NCBI GenBank assembly: GCA_019894975.1
Contig: JAGXNO010000026.1
Coordinates: 1-51,944 of the forward strand
Origin: Promethearchaeota archaeon
GTDB lineage: Archaea; Asgardarchaeota; Lokiarchaeia; Sigyniarchaeales; SOKP01
DNA length: 51,944 nucleotides
Direction of reading: 5' to 3'
In this document: in pieces, positions 36,101-42,827 of the stretch
Numbering within the stretch: the first letter of the stretch is position 1
Layout of the letters: every line of letters begins with the position of its first letter
Notes under the pieces: generated by a model
Told to the model about the DNA's origin: nothing
Seen by the model: the letters and a program-made list of their open reading frames with translations, nothing else
Databases searched by the model: none
Position numbers and translations under genes: made by a program

Positions 36101-36819
36101 TCTAATTCTTCCTCATTGAATTCATGTTTTGTCTCAGTCTTAGGCAGATTTTTGAAATTTAATTCAAAAGTTTTCAGATCATCACGTATAACTTCTTCGA
36201 ATCTCGCGAGTTCAGGCTCATCCCAAAGTTCGGTAATTATGATAAACGCTTCACTTATTAGCCAGCGCAAATATAAGACAAAGTCTTGGGAATATTTATT
36301 ATTTACTTTAATTTTTTTTTGTAATACTTTTAACCACTTATCGAATTCTTTCACACGCATGTTATATAAGTTTATTAAAAATTTATCTTTAACATTAACT
36401 CGATGGTCCATAATTGGGTTAATCTTTTCATAGAGATCATCGAGGATTTCTTGGTTTAACTCCAATCCTTCTTTATCTTGAATCGATTCATATTTTAGTG
36501 ATTGTATATGAGGATAAACAAGTCGAGAAACCACAATTTTAAAATCATCTTTAAACCTTATGGGGAAATCAGAGTCATAAAATATTCTTTCTATTGGGCT
36601 CTTTCGGTTTCGGAGCTTTTCATAAACACGTCGGAAAAAGCCGTTTGTTTGATTATTATCATCACTTCTATTATCATCTTCAATGGTTTCATGTGGTTTA
36701 TTGCTAATTTTTACACCACAATTTTGACAGACAATCGAATCATTACTATTTGTAGTGTTTAGAAGTTCTGTTGGAATTTCAGTTCCACAATATCTGCAAG
36801 TTTCTTCCATAGATCTCAA
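33139..36819 (-). CDS. Giant zinc-ribbon protein with C-terminal RecB-type PD-(D/E)XK nuclease
   Basis: 1226 residues. The N-terminus has a zinc ribbon (CRYCGTEIP and VCQNCGVKI). A second cysteine/histidine knot occurs near residue 655 (WCQNPNHKEF, then WGCKKCIYD), within a predicted all-helical body that contains two related copies of a roughly 60-residue unit, one on each side of the knot; each ends in a YIPLL segment. The C-terminal domain carries the RecB/Cas4-type motifs GHIDLLFFDG (D1110), GDYK (D1123, K1125) and QIIVY (Q1137, Y1141), with a CxxC pair upstream (LCEVCEV). These residues are what an active PD-(D/E)XK nuclease needs. No helicase motif is seen. The start may be ATG 36819 or 36810. 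Defence or repair nuclease is inference; nothing named matches the full architecture. Confidence 0.78.
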   Translation of the reverse strand: MRSMEETCRYCGTEIPTELLNTTNSNDSIVCQNCGVKISNKPHETIEDDNRSDDNNQTNGFFRRVYEKLRNRKSPIERIFYDSDFPIRFKDDFKIVVSRLVYPHIQSLKYESIQDKEGLELNQEILDDLYEKINPIMDHRVNVKDKFLINLYNMRVKEFDKWLKVLQKKIKVNNKYSQDFVLYLRWLISEAFIIITELWDEPELARFEEVIRDDLKTFELNFKNLPKTETKHEFNEEELDFLSSINICPNILNSKWEWLDNELTVEYFKFVFGPYLFVNPRLRYDDFKVLGFESFLRKLERDKISFSKLKSKIPISREILQAIFDSEELGLRIARAEKKLEELEESGQALPEPKLYSEVIRLLNLKKEQIVTGLFIPSLNNIINESPQVKSFFEGINDQQTIKGLKQRVGLAIRNWIKKNPDLPFKNLQELKNHFKYFKDRAERRLTEVELINLINAFINRIKNELLSLYGGDNRDLLNNNNFDEYLQFLTENNIDENEVLKIVLDNATLMELFNITKIYEGGHRWMQATRCLQTIGLAILKCPDYDCLKKILEHLTNLKAAQVSKLIRDYIPLLKQVKSDLNVDKWFYKSTLFSLEKAEDLARDVGIEKSGHPGVIKKPETEEKFNELAEIYSPTLVPLEIWCQNPNHKEFASTGNRLQQRHWGCKKCIYDLEKRIKDVISKIVSIIEDLQEQGLNNDGILQEILSESFIIQFSTEIKRTGYFHSTQVLRIIQVISLALLSSVDYYSLTEDLKELTKLSDNQVWRNINEYIPLLGEIFPEIDADKWLLETSSPIPRSIVKQFRRHLKQKVKAIKDGEIETPITVEEVRLGSVQNNISHATASRLTHEILGEDYDKYFQTYTQYDRTTFINELEQILEDNYHLATDLVLKLYKLTDLSPNAFVKNFYPKASFLVKSLAEHISFRRKDTITKIKLFIDEYFTEVNSQRKDDASDIYYDYLHLKEKALIDNNLPFDFIWLENRILNIENPIIRNALLNFFEDFRGKKHPIKIFNNEEFTRASLLKLRGDRARPISVRKTLNFFKENLKFIKSKADSPFFQLCEVCEVVKASNLTIDHPKILGRVLRDYPYAVAAEIPVWKIFFKEFVTGHIDLLFFDGIDLIIGDYKMNLRKIKEGLPQIIVYAMLLKEILINYSPKLANINIKCVEFCEDLAIEFNPVILGPRLLEFIESENKERQLEGLANLQTVPTNTLKIRKDLYGELNKVINH

Positions 36820-36877
36820 TATAATCCAGAATTATTTAAACAAAAAAAGGGGAATTTTGATTTGCTCTTGTTTGAGT

Positions 36878-37153
36878 TCACCTTTTCAAACGCTTTCTAC
36901 CAAAGTATATCATTTCACAGCAAAAGATCCCTGCTAATATGATTATGCCATATAAGAGAATATCATTTATAGTAATTTGATTATTACTAGAATTAACATC
37001 AGTAATTTCTTCTGCTTCCTCATACTGAAAGATGTAAAGTGTTTTCCATGGAGCACTATTTCCGACTGTATCTTTAGTGCTGACTCTTAAATAATAAGTG
37101 CCGTTAGAAACTGTTGGGGGATCGAAAACGGTGTAAGCTGTAAACGAAATTAA
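36878..37153 (-). pseudogene. Remnant C-terminus of a membrane-anchored surface protein
   Basis: A 91-residue frame without any start codon, opening right after a TAG. It encodes the end of an Ig/FN3-like domain (YTVFDPPTVSNGTYYLRV, then DTVGNSAPWKTLYIF), a short acidic and Asn-rich linker, one hydrophobic helix (DILLYGIIILAGIFCCEMI) and a dibasic tail ending KRLKR. This is the normal C-terminus of an archaeal cell-surface protein, so the gene has lost its front. An ATG eight codons upstream is in frame but separated by the TAG. It lies back to back with the intact surface-protein gene at 37317, suggesting a rearrangement in a surface-protein locus. Confidence 0.65.
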
Positions 37154-37316
37154 CTACCATAGGAGAGTATATTGCATTTAAAAGATTTAAAACTTAGCAC
37201 ATCACATTAATCAAAGATTTGTCAACTTCTAATTTCCAAAATATTAAATAGAGAAAAAAATAAAAATAAATGTACAATTAAGTAAAATTGAAATTCAATA
37301 GATCAAGTTACCTCTG

Positions 37317-39197
37317 ATGATGAAAAGAACTCATAAAGAATTTTTACATGTTCTAATATTTTGTATACTTCTCTTTTCCATCAATCCCTATAAAAATTCA
37401 ATTTTTGTTAATATTGAGGGTAACCTAAGGAATAATGGAAGCTATGAACCATCTGGTTTAATTGCGTTATGGTCCGGACCATTAAATACCATCCCAGATG
37501 GGTGGAAGTTATGTGATGGCAGCGATGGGACGCTAAACATAAGTAATCGGTTTGTCTGCGGTACTGATAATATGGAAGAACCTGGAATCACAGGTGGTAG
37601 TAGTTCACATAACCACAATTATACAACAGTTCCTTACCACGATCATGGCGAAACAGATACCGCAACTTGTAGACATTCTCACAATTGGGATGGACCAGGA
37701 GCCAGACTGCAGGTTATGGAAGGTAACACTGTCGGTCTTTTTAATAATGGTGTCACGGGGTCCGATCCTGCCAATCATTCACATAATGTGGACTATACAG
37801 GTCAAGCTATCTCTTATACGTCTGAAGAGGAAAATATTTTACCCCCTTATTACAAGTTGGTATTTATCGAGAAAGAAAAAAAGGATGCCGTTATACCTAT
37901 TGGGTTGATCACAATGTGGGCAGGAACTATTGAAAATATTCCTGAGGGTTGGGCATTTTGTAATGGATTGAACGGAACACCCGATCTTCGGGAGAAATTC
38001 ATTCGGGGAGTCCTTCCAGGAGAAGATCCTGGATCTTTAGGTGGAAATTTGTCCCATATTCATACATATACAGATATTCCAAATCATACACACTCTCTTT
38101 CTATCGGAGGATATAATCACGTTCATCCAGGCGCATTCGCACATATTCCTCGGTATCTTCATTATGTTGGTCCAGGATCTGTAAGAATTTCTGGCCTTTC
38201 AAGTGCCTCTTACACGGATTATACTGATACACCACATACACATACCATAAACGAAATTGGAATGGAGAATTGCACAACACAACATACCGAACACTTACCT
38301 CCCTATTTCAAGATGGCATTCATAATGAATAAGGAAGTAACAGATGCATTACCAGTGGGATCTATTTCTATGTGGGGAGATTCAATAATGGATATACCTT
38401 CAGGTTGGAACCAATGCAATGGAACGCATAACACTCCTAACATGCTTAACAGATTCCCGAGAGGAATTGCATCTGGAGAACAACCCGGAATTATTGGAGG
38501 ATCGACCACTCATCGTCATATCTATACAGAAGTTCCCTTACACACGCACATTGTTTTCGAGGATCCGATGCGTCATCGTCACTCCATGGTTGGAGTTGCC
38601 ACTCCATGGGTGGAATTCCCTTCAATGCCTTCAATTAGTGGCATTGGTTTTCCAGTCCTTATTCCTAGTCAAGCGAGTTATAGCTCTCAAAGTAACGCCC
38701 CTCATAATCATACTGTAAATCCTACAGGTTCCATGTCTTGCTATACTTCAAATGAAAGCAATCTTCCCCCATTCATTAAACTTGTTTTTATACAAAAAAA
38801 CTTACTCATCTCCAACCCTTCTCCTGCTGATGGGGCTTTTGGTGTTGGAAATAATCCTACATTAAGCGTAGATGCTTTAAAGTTAGAAGGAGATGACTTA
38901 ATCATTACTTTTTATAATGCTTCCGACAATAGTATAATTGAAGCAGATGTTATCTTGGGTGGAAGTGGTACCGCATCAATAACATGGTCCGGACTCTCTT
39001 ATGGTACGAGGCATTCGTGGTATGTAATAGTGGATGATGGTTTGAAAAGTATCCAATTTGAGACATGGTCATTTACGACAAAAAGCCCTGAAAGCTTTCC
39101 ATTCCCATTAATAATTACGATTTCTATGGTAAGCGCTGGAGCGATTGTAGGAGCTACAACGATGATCTGGTTAAAGCGGAGGAGAAAAAGAGCATAG
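37317..39197 (+). CDS. Secreted, membrane-anchored protein with three phage tail-collar-like repeats
   Basis: 626 residues: a basic N-terminus and signal peptide (about 1-24), three repeats of about 140 residues (46-185, 194-336, 346-493), one FN3/Ig-like domain (about 498-590; SNPSPADGAFGVGNNPTLS), a C-terminal membrane helix (about 596-618) and a basic tail. Each repeat has the tail-collar signature: GxIxxW, IPxGWxxCxG, a Phe-Arg-Gly-like turn, EdPGxxGG, then HxH-x-Y-T-x-[VI]-P-x-HxH. Each ends LPPyxKxxFI. Every repeat holds four HxH motifs, at 98/108/120/154, 247/257/268/307 and 399/409/420/463. In T4 gp37, HxH motifs from three chains bind iron; here the three copies are on one chain. It should be displayed on the cell surface. 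The role is unknown. Confidence 0.85.
   Translation: MMKRTHKEFLHVLIFCILLFSINPYKNSIFVNIEGNLRNNGSYEPSGLIALWSGPLNTIPDGWKLCDGSDGTLNISNRFVCGTDNMEEPGITGGSSSHNHNYTTVPYHDHGETDTATCRHSHNWDGPGARLQVMEGNTVGLFNNGVTGSDPANHSHNVDYTGQAISYTSEEENILPPYYKLVFIEKEKKDAVIPIGLITMWAGTIENIPEGWAFCNGLNGTPDLREKFIRGVLPGEDPGSLGGNLSHIHTYTDIPNHTHSLSIGGYNHVHPGAFAHIPRYLHYVGPGSVRISGLSSASYTDYTDTPHTHTINEIGMENCTTQHTEHLPPYFKMAFIMNKEVTDALPVGSISMWGDSIMDIPSGWNQCNGTHNTPNMLNRFPRGIASGEQPGIIGGSTTHRHIYTEVPLHTHIVFEDPMRHRHSMVGVATPWVEFPSMPSISGIGFPVLIPSQASYSSQSNAPHNHTVNPTGSMSCYTSNESNLPPFIKLVFIQKNLLISNPSPADGAFGVGNNPTLSVDALKLEGDDLIITFYNASDNSIIEADVILGGSGTASITWSGLSYGTRHSWYVIVDDGLKSIQFETWSFTTKSPESFPFPLIITISMVSAGAIVGATTMIWLKRRRKRA
37452..37871 (+). repeat. 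Tail-collar-like repeat 1
   Basis: Residues 46-185 of the surface protein, starting GLIALWSG and ending LPPYYKLVFI. HxH motifs at residues 98, 108, 120 and 154. Confidence 0.8.
37896..38324 (+). repeat. Tail-collar-like repeat 2
   Basis: Residues 194-336, starting IGLITMWAG and ending LPPYFKMAFI. HxH motifs at residues 247, 257, 268 and 307, in the same order and nearly the same spacing as in repeat 1. Confidence 0.8.
38352..38795 (+). repeat. Tail-collar-like repeat 3
   Basis: Residues 346-493, starting PVGSISMWG and ending LPPFIKLVFI. HxH motifs at residues 399, 409, 420 and 463. Confidence 0.8.
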
Positions 39198-39471
39198 ATA
39201 TATCTATTAAAAAAGATTTTAAGACGAAATCTGAATGTTAAAGATTAAAACATATCGAGTTGTGTTAACAAATTTATAAACTGTATAGACAGATATACAA
39301 AATTATCACTCCATAGGAGTATTTTAGATCTCATTTATTTGTAACCTCTTGAGTAATTGAGCATGGTATCTTAATGAGGGAAACTTTTTACTCCTCTTTT
39401 TCTTAAATGAACAAATAAAAAACTCATATCCATTATGGAAAGACTAGATTTTGAAATTCAAATACACAAAT

Positions 39472-40572
39472 TTACTCTTCACTGGTAGTTAGTATTAATC
39501 TTTCATAATCTAAATTCAATAATTTTATTTCTTTCTTTGTTAATTCTGAAATTTTATCGTTAATAGTCTTTACCTCTTTTCTAAGATCAACAAGTGTTTG
39601 TTGAATAGTATCTAAAATATCATCTTCATTATAGGTAACCTTCTCAATGAATTCAAGATATTTGAATTTTTTATCCTTACCTGAATAATAACTCTTTAAT
39701 TCTAAGATTTTTTTTTCAATCTGGTTCAATTGGTATCTAGTTTTTAATAGAAAGTTTAATTTGGAGAACCAATTAATAAAAATTGATTCCTCTCTATTTA
39801 TATTGTCGAAATTGAACTTATCAGATAACCCAATGTTTTCATCTTTTATATAGCTTATAACCTCTTTATCTTCTTCAAATGCTACATTTATTTTCTTTAA
39901 AGCTGGTTTTGTATTCAAAATTGGGTCAAAGATCTTTATGTATTCATTGATATCATCCTTTATTTCCTTAAATCTTTGATAAAAACCTTCTATAGTTATC
40001 TCGATTTTAATAACTTGATAGACATTCCCAAATTGATCCAATATATAATATAAATCGTCTGCTAACGTATAATCATGTTCGCCAATTTCATAGATTAATG
40101 AGTGTACAACATTACTCTTTTCACACCTTACACCCTTTATTCTCGTTAACGCTAAATTAAAATTTCTTCTTGTGAGAGATTTAAATTTCTTGTTTATTAT
40201 CAAAAACAAGGTGTCATCTGGAACAGAGATAGTATCTTGTTCAATCGTTATCGTTTCTTCTCCTATCTTTATTATGAAGTCATCCTCTTTCTGTTCAAAC
40301 TCTCTCATACTACGAATATTCTTAATTAATCCTAAATCGATATAAATTTCAATAAACTCTTCATCCCAGAGTTTAACTATATTGCTTTTGTAAATTTCAT
40401 CTAATATTAAAATACGGCTGTAGGATTCAATTAGATTCTCCTCTGCTAAATCCTTAAGTAAATCATTCCTAATAACATACAGGAATAGTAAGATATATCT
40501 TATATCAACATCATTCATGATGTTATCTATTAATTTAGCATCATCTTCTATTGTCAAGGTTTTATGTTCCAT
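39472..40572 (-). CDS. Hypothetical protein with C-terminal coiled coil
   Basis: About 366 residues from ATG 40570-40572 (MEHKTLTIEDDAKLID). An ATG 75 bases further upstream (40647) would add a Cys/Lys/Ser-rich segment that looks less like the rest. The N-terminal half is helical, with a possible winged-helix segment; the middle is a mixed alpha/beta region (IIKIGEETITIEQDTISVPD); the last 60 residues are a probable coiled coil (TIQQTLVDLRKEVKTINDKI). No known motif is seen. It is convergent with nothing on its 3' side and is divergent from the Elf1 gene at 40784. Function unknown. Confidence 0.7.
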   Translation of the reverse strand: MEHKTLTIEDDAKLIDNIMNDVDIRYILLFLYVIRNDLLKDLAEENLIESYSRILILDEIYKSNIVKLWDEEFIEIYIDLGLIKNIRSMREFEQKEDDFIIKIGEETITIEQDTISVPDDTLFLIINKKFKSLTRRNFNLALTRIKGVRCEKSNVVHSLIYEIGEHDYTLADDLYYILDQFGNVYQVIKIEITIEGFYQRFKEIKDDINEYIKIFDPILNTKPALKKINVAFEEDKEVISYIKDENIGLSDKFNFDNINREESIFINWFSKLNFLLKTRYQLNQIEKKILELKSYYSGKDKKFKYLEFIEKVTYNEDDILDTIQQTLVDLRKEVKTINDKISELTKKEIKLLNLDYERLILTTSEE

Positions 40573-40783
40573 ACCTAAAATCCACTTACTATTTTTTAAA
40601 CTATGATAACATTTCAGTGAAAAAGAGTACTTGAAGTAATTAACCATTCCTAAAAAATTTTTCTATATTCATCGAAATAATTTAAAAGAAAAGCAAAAAT
40701 TTTTAGTTCTTGTTTCCATTTAATAACATAGAAATTTAGCTTTCATTATTATAAATAATTTCAATTTATTGGTGTTAACTAAT

Positions 40784-41393
40784 ATGGGTCGTCGTAAAAG
40801 GAAACAAGTCTCACCTAAAAGAGTTAAAAGAGTACCTAAAATTTTCACCTGCCCTGAATGATAAAATTAATTCCTAATTTTTCAAGGATTGCGGTGAAAA
40901 GAGTGTTAAGGTTACTGATATTAAGAAGAAAGGTGCTTTTGCTACTGTGAAATGTGGAAATTGTGATTTGACTAAGGTAGTGCTAGTAAATTCTATTTCA
41001 GAACCAGTTGATGCTTTTGGAGACTTTATAGATATTTTTTATGCAGATCAGGAGCTCCAACGGTTAGAGAAGCGAATTCAGAAATTAAAAGATGAAAACG
41101 AATATGGGGAACTTGCATTATCCTACTCAATTTTATCAGATCTATGTAAGGTCAAGGCTGGAATATTACTAGAAGAAGAAGATGTTAATTTGGATGAAGT
41201 GAATGAGTGGAAGATGAGAAATGAGCATTATAAAAACCTTGAAAAGGAGGCATTATTGAAGCTTGAAACTGATGAATTAGAGAGAGGTTTAAAAACTGAT
41301 GAAGAATCATTATTCGCAGAAAGAGATTCCAAGATAAAGAAAGAAAGAAAAATAGAAGATATATTTGATGATCCAGGCTTTTTAGAATTTTAG
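40784..41393 (+). CDS. Transcription elongation factor Elf1/ELOF1 homologue, interrupted by a 31-nt insert
   Basis: ATG 40784 (GGTG nine bases upstream) opens MGRRKRKQVSPKRVKR...FTCPE, the basic tail and first half-knuckle of Elf1. Where the knuckle's second cysteine codon should follow, there is TGA-TAA. After 31 nt the other frame resumes at TGC 40890 with CGEKSVKVTDIKKKG, then VKCGNCDL and SISEPVDAFGDFID, which matches the ELOF1 TYLSEPVDxxxDWID block. Removing 40859-40889 restores the CPEC knuckle exactly and gives a 192-residue protein. Residues beyond about 85 are a charged helical extension not found in typical Elf1. Elf1 binds RNA polymerase at the DNA entry side. Neither half alone makes a complete four-cysteine ribbon. 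Confidence 0.87.
40859..40889 (+). other. 31-nt hairpin insert in the Elf1 zinc-ribbon codons
   Basis: Boundaries can slide right by up to two bases because TG flanks both ends. It contains AAAATTA (40863-40869), loop ATTCC, TAATTTT (40875-40881), a perfect 7-bp hairpin. The flanking coding sequence can pair around it: TTTTCACC (40842-40849) with GGTGAAAA (40893-40900), eight perfect pairs. Stops occur in the upstream frame (TGA, TAA), in the +1 frame and in the downstream frame (TAA at 40875), so frameshifting cannot bridge it. AAGGA lies just before the right boundary. Confidence 0.8.
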
Positions 41394-41525
41394 ATAAAAT
41401 ACTGTTTCTCTTTATTATTAATTTAAATCATAAAACTATGTAATTCTCTTTCGAAAATAGAATTTAGGAGAATAATTTAATAGTTTTGAAAGAGATTACT
41501 GGAATATTATGTTTGGTTGATCTCC

Positions 41526-41978
41526 TTATCCAGGTTGAGATCTGCGTTTAAAAAGTTCTTTAAGCTCCCCCATTATAGCTCCTCTTAGAGAAACTGGACT
41601 TGCGGGTCTAGCAGGACCAGGACCTCCAGGCGGACCTCCAGGCGGACCTCCGGGTGGTGCTCCGGGTGCAGGGGGAGCGTTTCTAGGAGGGGGTCCAGGC
41701 GGCCCAGGGGGAGCGCCTGCTGCTGAGGGAGCAGAGGTACTTGGAGTTATTCCAGAACCTGACTTTAGAGATCTTATGTCATTATTTACGGAAGTTAATT
41801 GATTTTGCAAATTAGTGACTTTCGAATTGATACCTTGTAAACTATTATCTACGAGGTCTGGTATTTTTAACACAATTTGCATTATCTTTTCAATAACATC
41901 ACCGAATGCATTTAATTTTTCTTCCATTGGTGCTTTTCTTGTACTATCCATAAATGAAGCAAATTCTTCTGCACACAT
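41526..41978 (-). CDS. Coiled-coil / polyproline protein, candidate cytoskeleton regulator
   Basis: 150 residues. A helical N-terminus (about 1-40) leads to a coiled coil (about 45-75; LQGINSKVTNLQNQLTSVNN), then a Gly/Ala/Pro-rich stretch with repeated PPG units (about 85-128; GPPGPPPRNAPPAPGAPP, then GGPPGGPPGGPGP), and ends with a short amphipathic basic helix (LRGAIMGELKELFKRR). This layout recalls eukaryotic WASH-complex CCDC53, VASP or WASP-type proteins, in which polyproline recruits profilin and a short helix binds actin. Asgard archaea encode profilin and actin, so such a role is plausible but inferred. The proline stretch is a local GC-rich island with 12-bp tandem repeats in otherwise AT-rich DNA. 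Confidence 0.78.
   Translation of the reverse strand: MCAEEFASFMDSTRKAPMEEKLNAFGDVIEKIMQIVLKIPDLVDNSLQGINSKVTNLQNQLTSVNNDIRSLKSGSGITPSTSAPSAAGAPPGPPGPPPRNAPPAPGAPPGGPPGGPPGGPGPARPASPVSLRGAIMGELKELFKRRSQPG
41605..41680 (-). repeat. GC-rich 12-bp tandem repeats coding for Pro/Gly
   Basis: Two exact copies of CCAGGCGGACCT (plus-strand reading) followed by degenerate copies encode the GGPP units of the polyproline protein. Such repeats can expand or contract by slippage. Confidence 0.65.
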
Positions 41979-42109
41979 TTTTCTATACTTTTTGTAATTT
42001 AAAATCTAATTTTTCTATTAACTATATAGATTTTTATTTAATAAATTTAAGTCTAGGCATAGTAAGGAAAATTTGATAATAAATAGAAAAAAAGAAGATT
42101 GTATTTTTT

Positions 42110-42733
42110 TTAACTTAATTCTGTAATCGTATCTTTTAATTTTAGCCATAAGGCATTTATCTCACTTTTTACCTCTTTATATTGATGGATTTTTTTAAGT
42201 AAAATATCTCGGGCTCTATCGAAATCCCTTTGAACATCATTTAATTCTTGGTCAAGAATATTCAATTTATCACCATCAATTAACTTATTTTTGGCTTTTT
42301 CAGCATCTAAAGCTTTTTTAATAACTACAGCCCTTTTACTTGCAACATCAGATAGAGCATCTATAAATTCATCTTTCTTAGCAACTAGATATTCTTTTTG
42401 AACTGCTAAATCTTTAATTGCATTCAAATATATATTATTACCTTTAATATAATCATCATTTTGTTTGATTATTTCCTGGAACAACTTTACTTCTTCGTCT
42501 TTAATATTCGATCTGTGCTCTCGAGCAAGGGTTTGCATTTGTTTTAAGACGTCTCTAAAAGTCCGATTCAGCATTTCTCTTGTGATATTTGCTTTTGAAA
42601 TGTTTTCAGCATACTTCATTTGGGCACTGATCAGAGAGCTCTGTGCTCTAGACAATTTTTTAAACTGTGAAACAAGCTCCTTCTCTTGTTTGGCTAATTC
42701 TAGTTCATCTTCATGGGTTATGATTGGGCTCAT
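42110..42733 (-). CDS. All-helical coiled-coil protein, BAR-like by pattern
   Basis: 207 residues with no predicted strands, starting MSPIITHEDELELAKQEK. Long amphipathic helices run throughout (VSQFKKLSRAQSSLISAQMK, DVLKQMQTLAREHRSNIKDE, NDVQRDFDRARDILLKKIHQ). Length and three-to-four-helix layout resemble BAR/IMD membrane-curving domains or sorting-nexin BAR regions; surface lysines are frequent. This is pattern resemblance only, and any elongated helical bundle would look similar. It lies 131 bp upstream of the polyproline gene on the same strand, a pairing that would suit a membrane-cytoskeleton module. No catalytic motif is present. Confidence 0.65.
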   Translation of the reverse strand: MSPIITHEDELELAKQEKELVSQFKKLSRAQSSLISAQMKYAENISKANITREMLNRTFRDVLKQMQTLAREHRSNIKDEEVKLFQEIIKQNDDYIKGNNIYLNAIKDLAVQKEYLVAKKDEFIDALSDVASKRAVVIKKALDAEKAKNKLIDGDKLNILDQELNDVQRDFDRARDILLKKIHQYKEVKSEINALWLKLKDTITELS

Positions 42734-42827
42734 CTTAATCTAATCTCTCTATAAATTTTAAAATTCTATGAAATGTATCTTAAAAGAAAACTTACTTTGA
42801 TTTATATAATTTTTTTACTATTTAAGT

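Noticed and set aside
40856..40895. Programmed frameshift joining the Elf1 halves
   Set aside because: Stops occur in every relevant frame within the insert, including TAA at 40875 in the downstream frame, so a single shift cannot connect them.
40842..40900. Classical bulge-helix-bulge intron in Elf1, with cut after 40850 giving a 40-nt intron
   Set aside because: A partial structure (8-bp helix, 1-nt bulge, GC/GC, AUU bulge, CCU/AGG) can be drawn and would keep the frame, but it would remove Pro-Glu-Cys and destroy the zinc knuckle. The 31-nt removal fits the family.
41580..41730. GC-rich island as a sign of foreign DNA
   Set aside because: The GC excess is explained entirely by Pro, Gly and Ala codons of the polyproline stretch; the rest of the gene is AT-rich like its neighbours.
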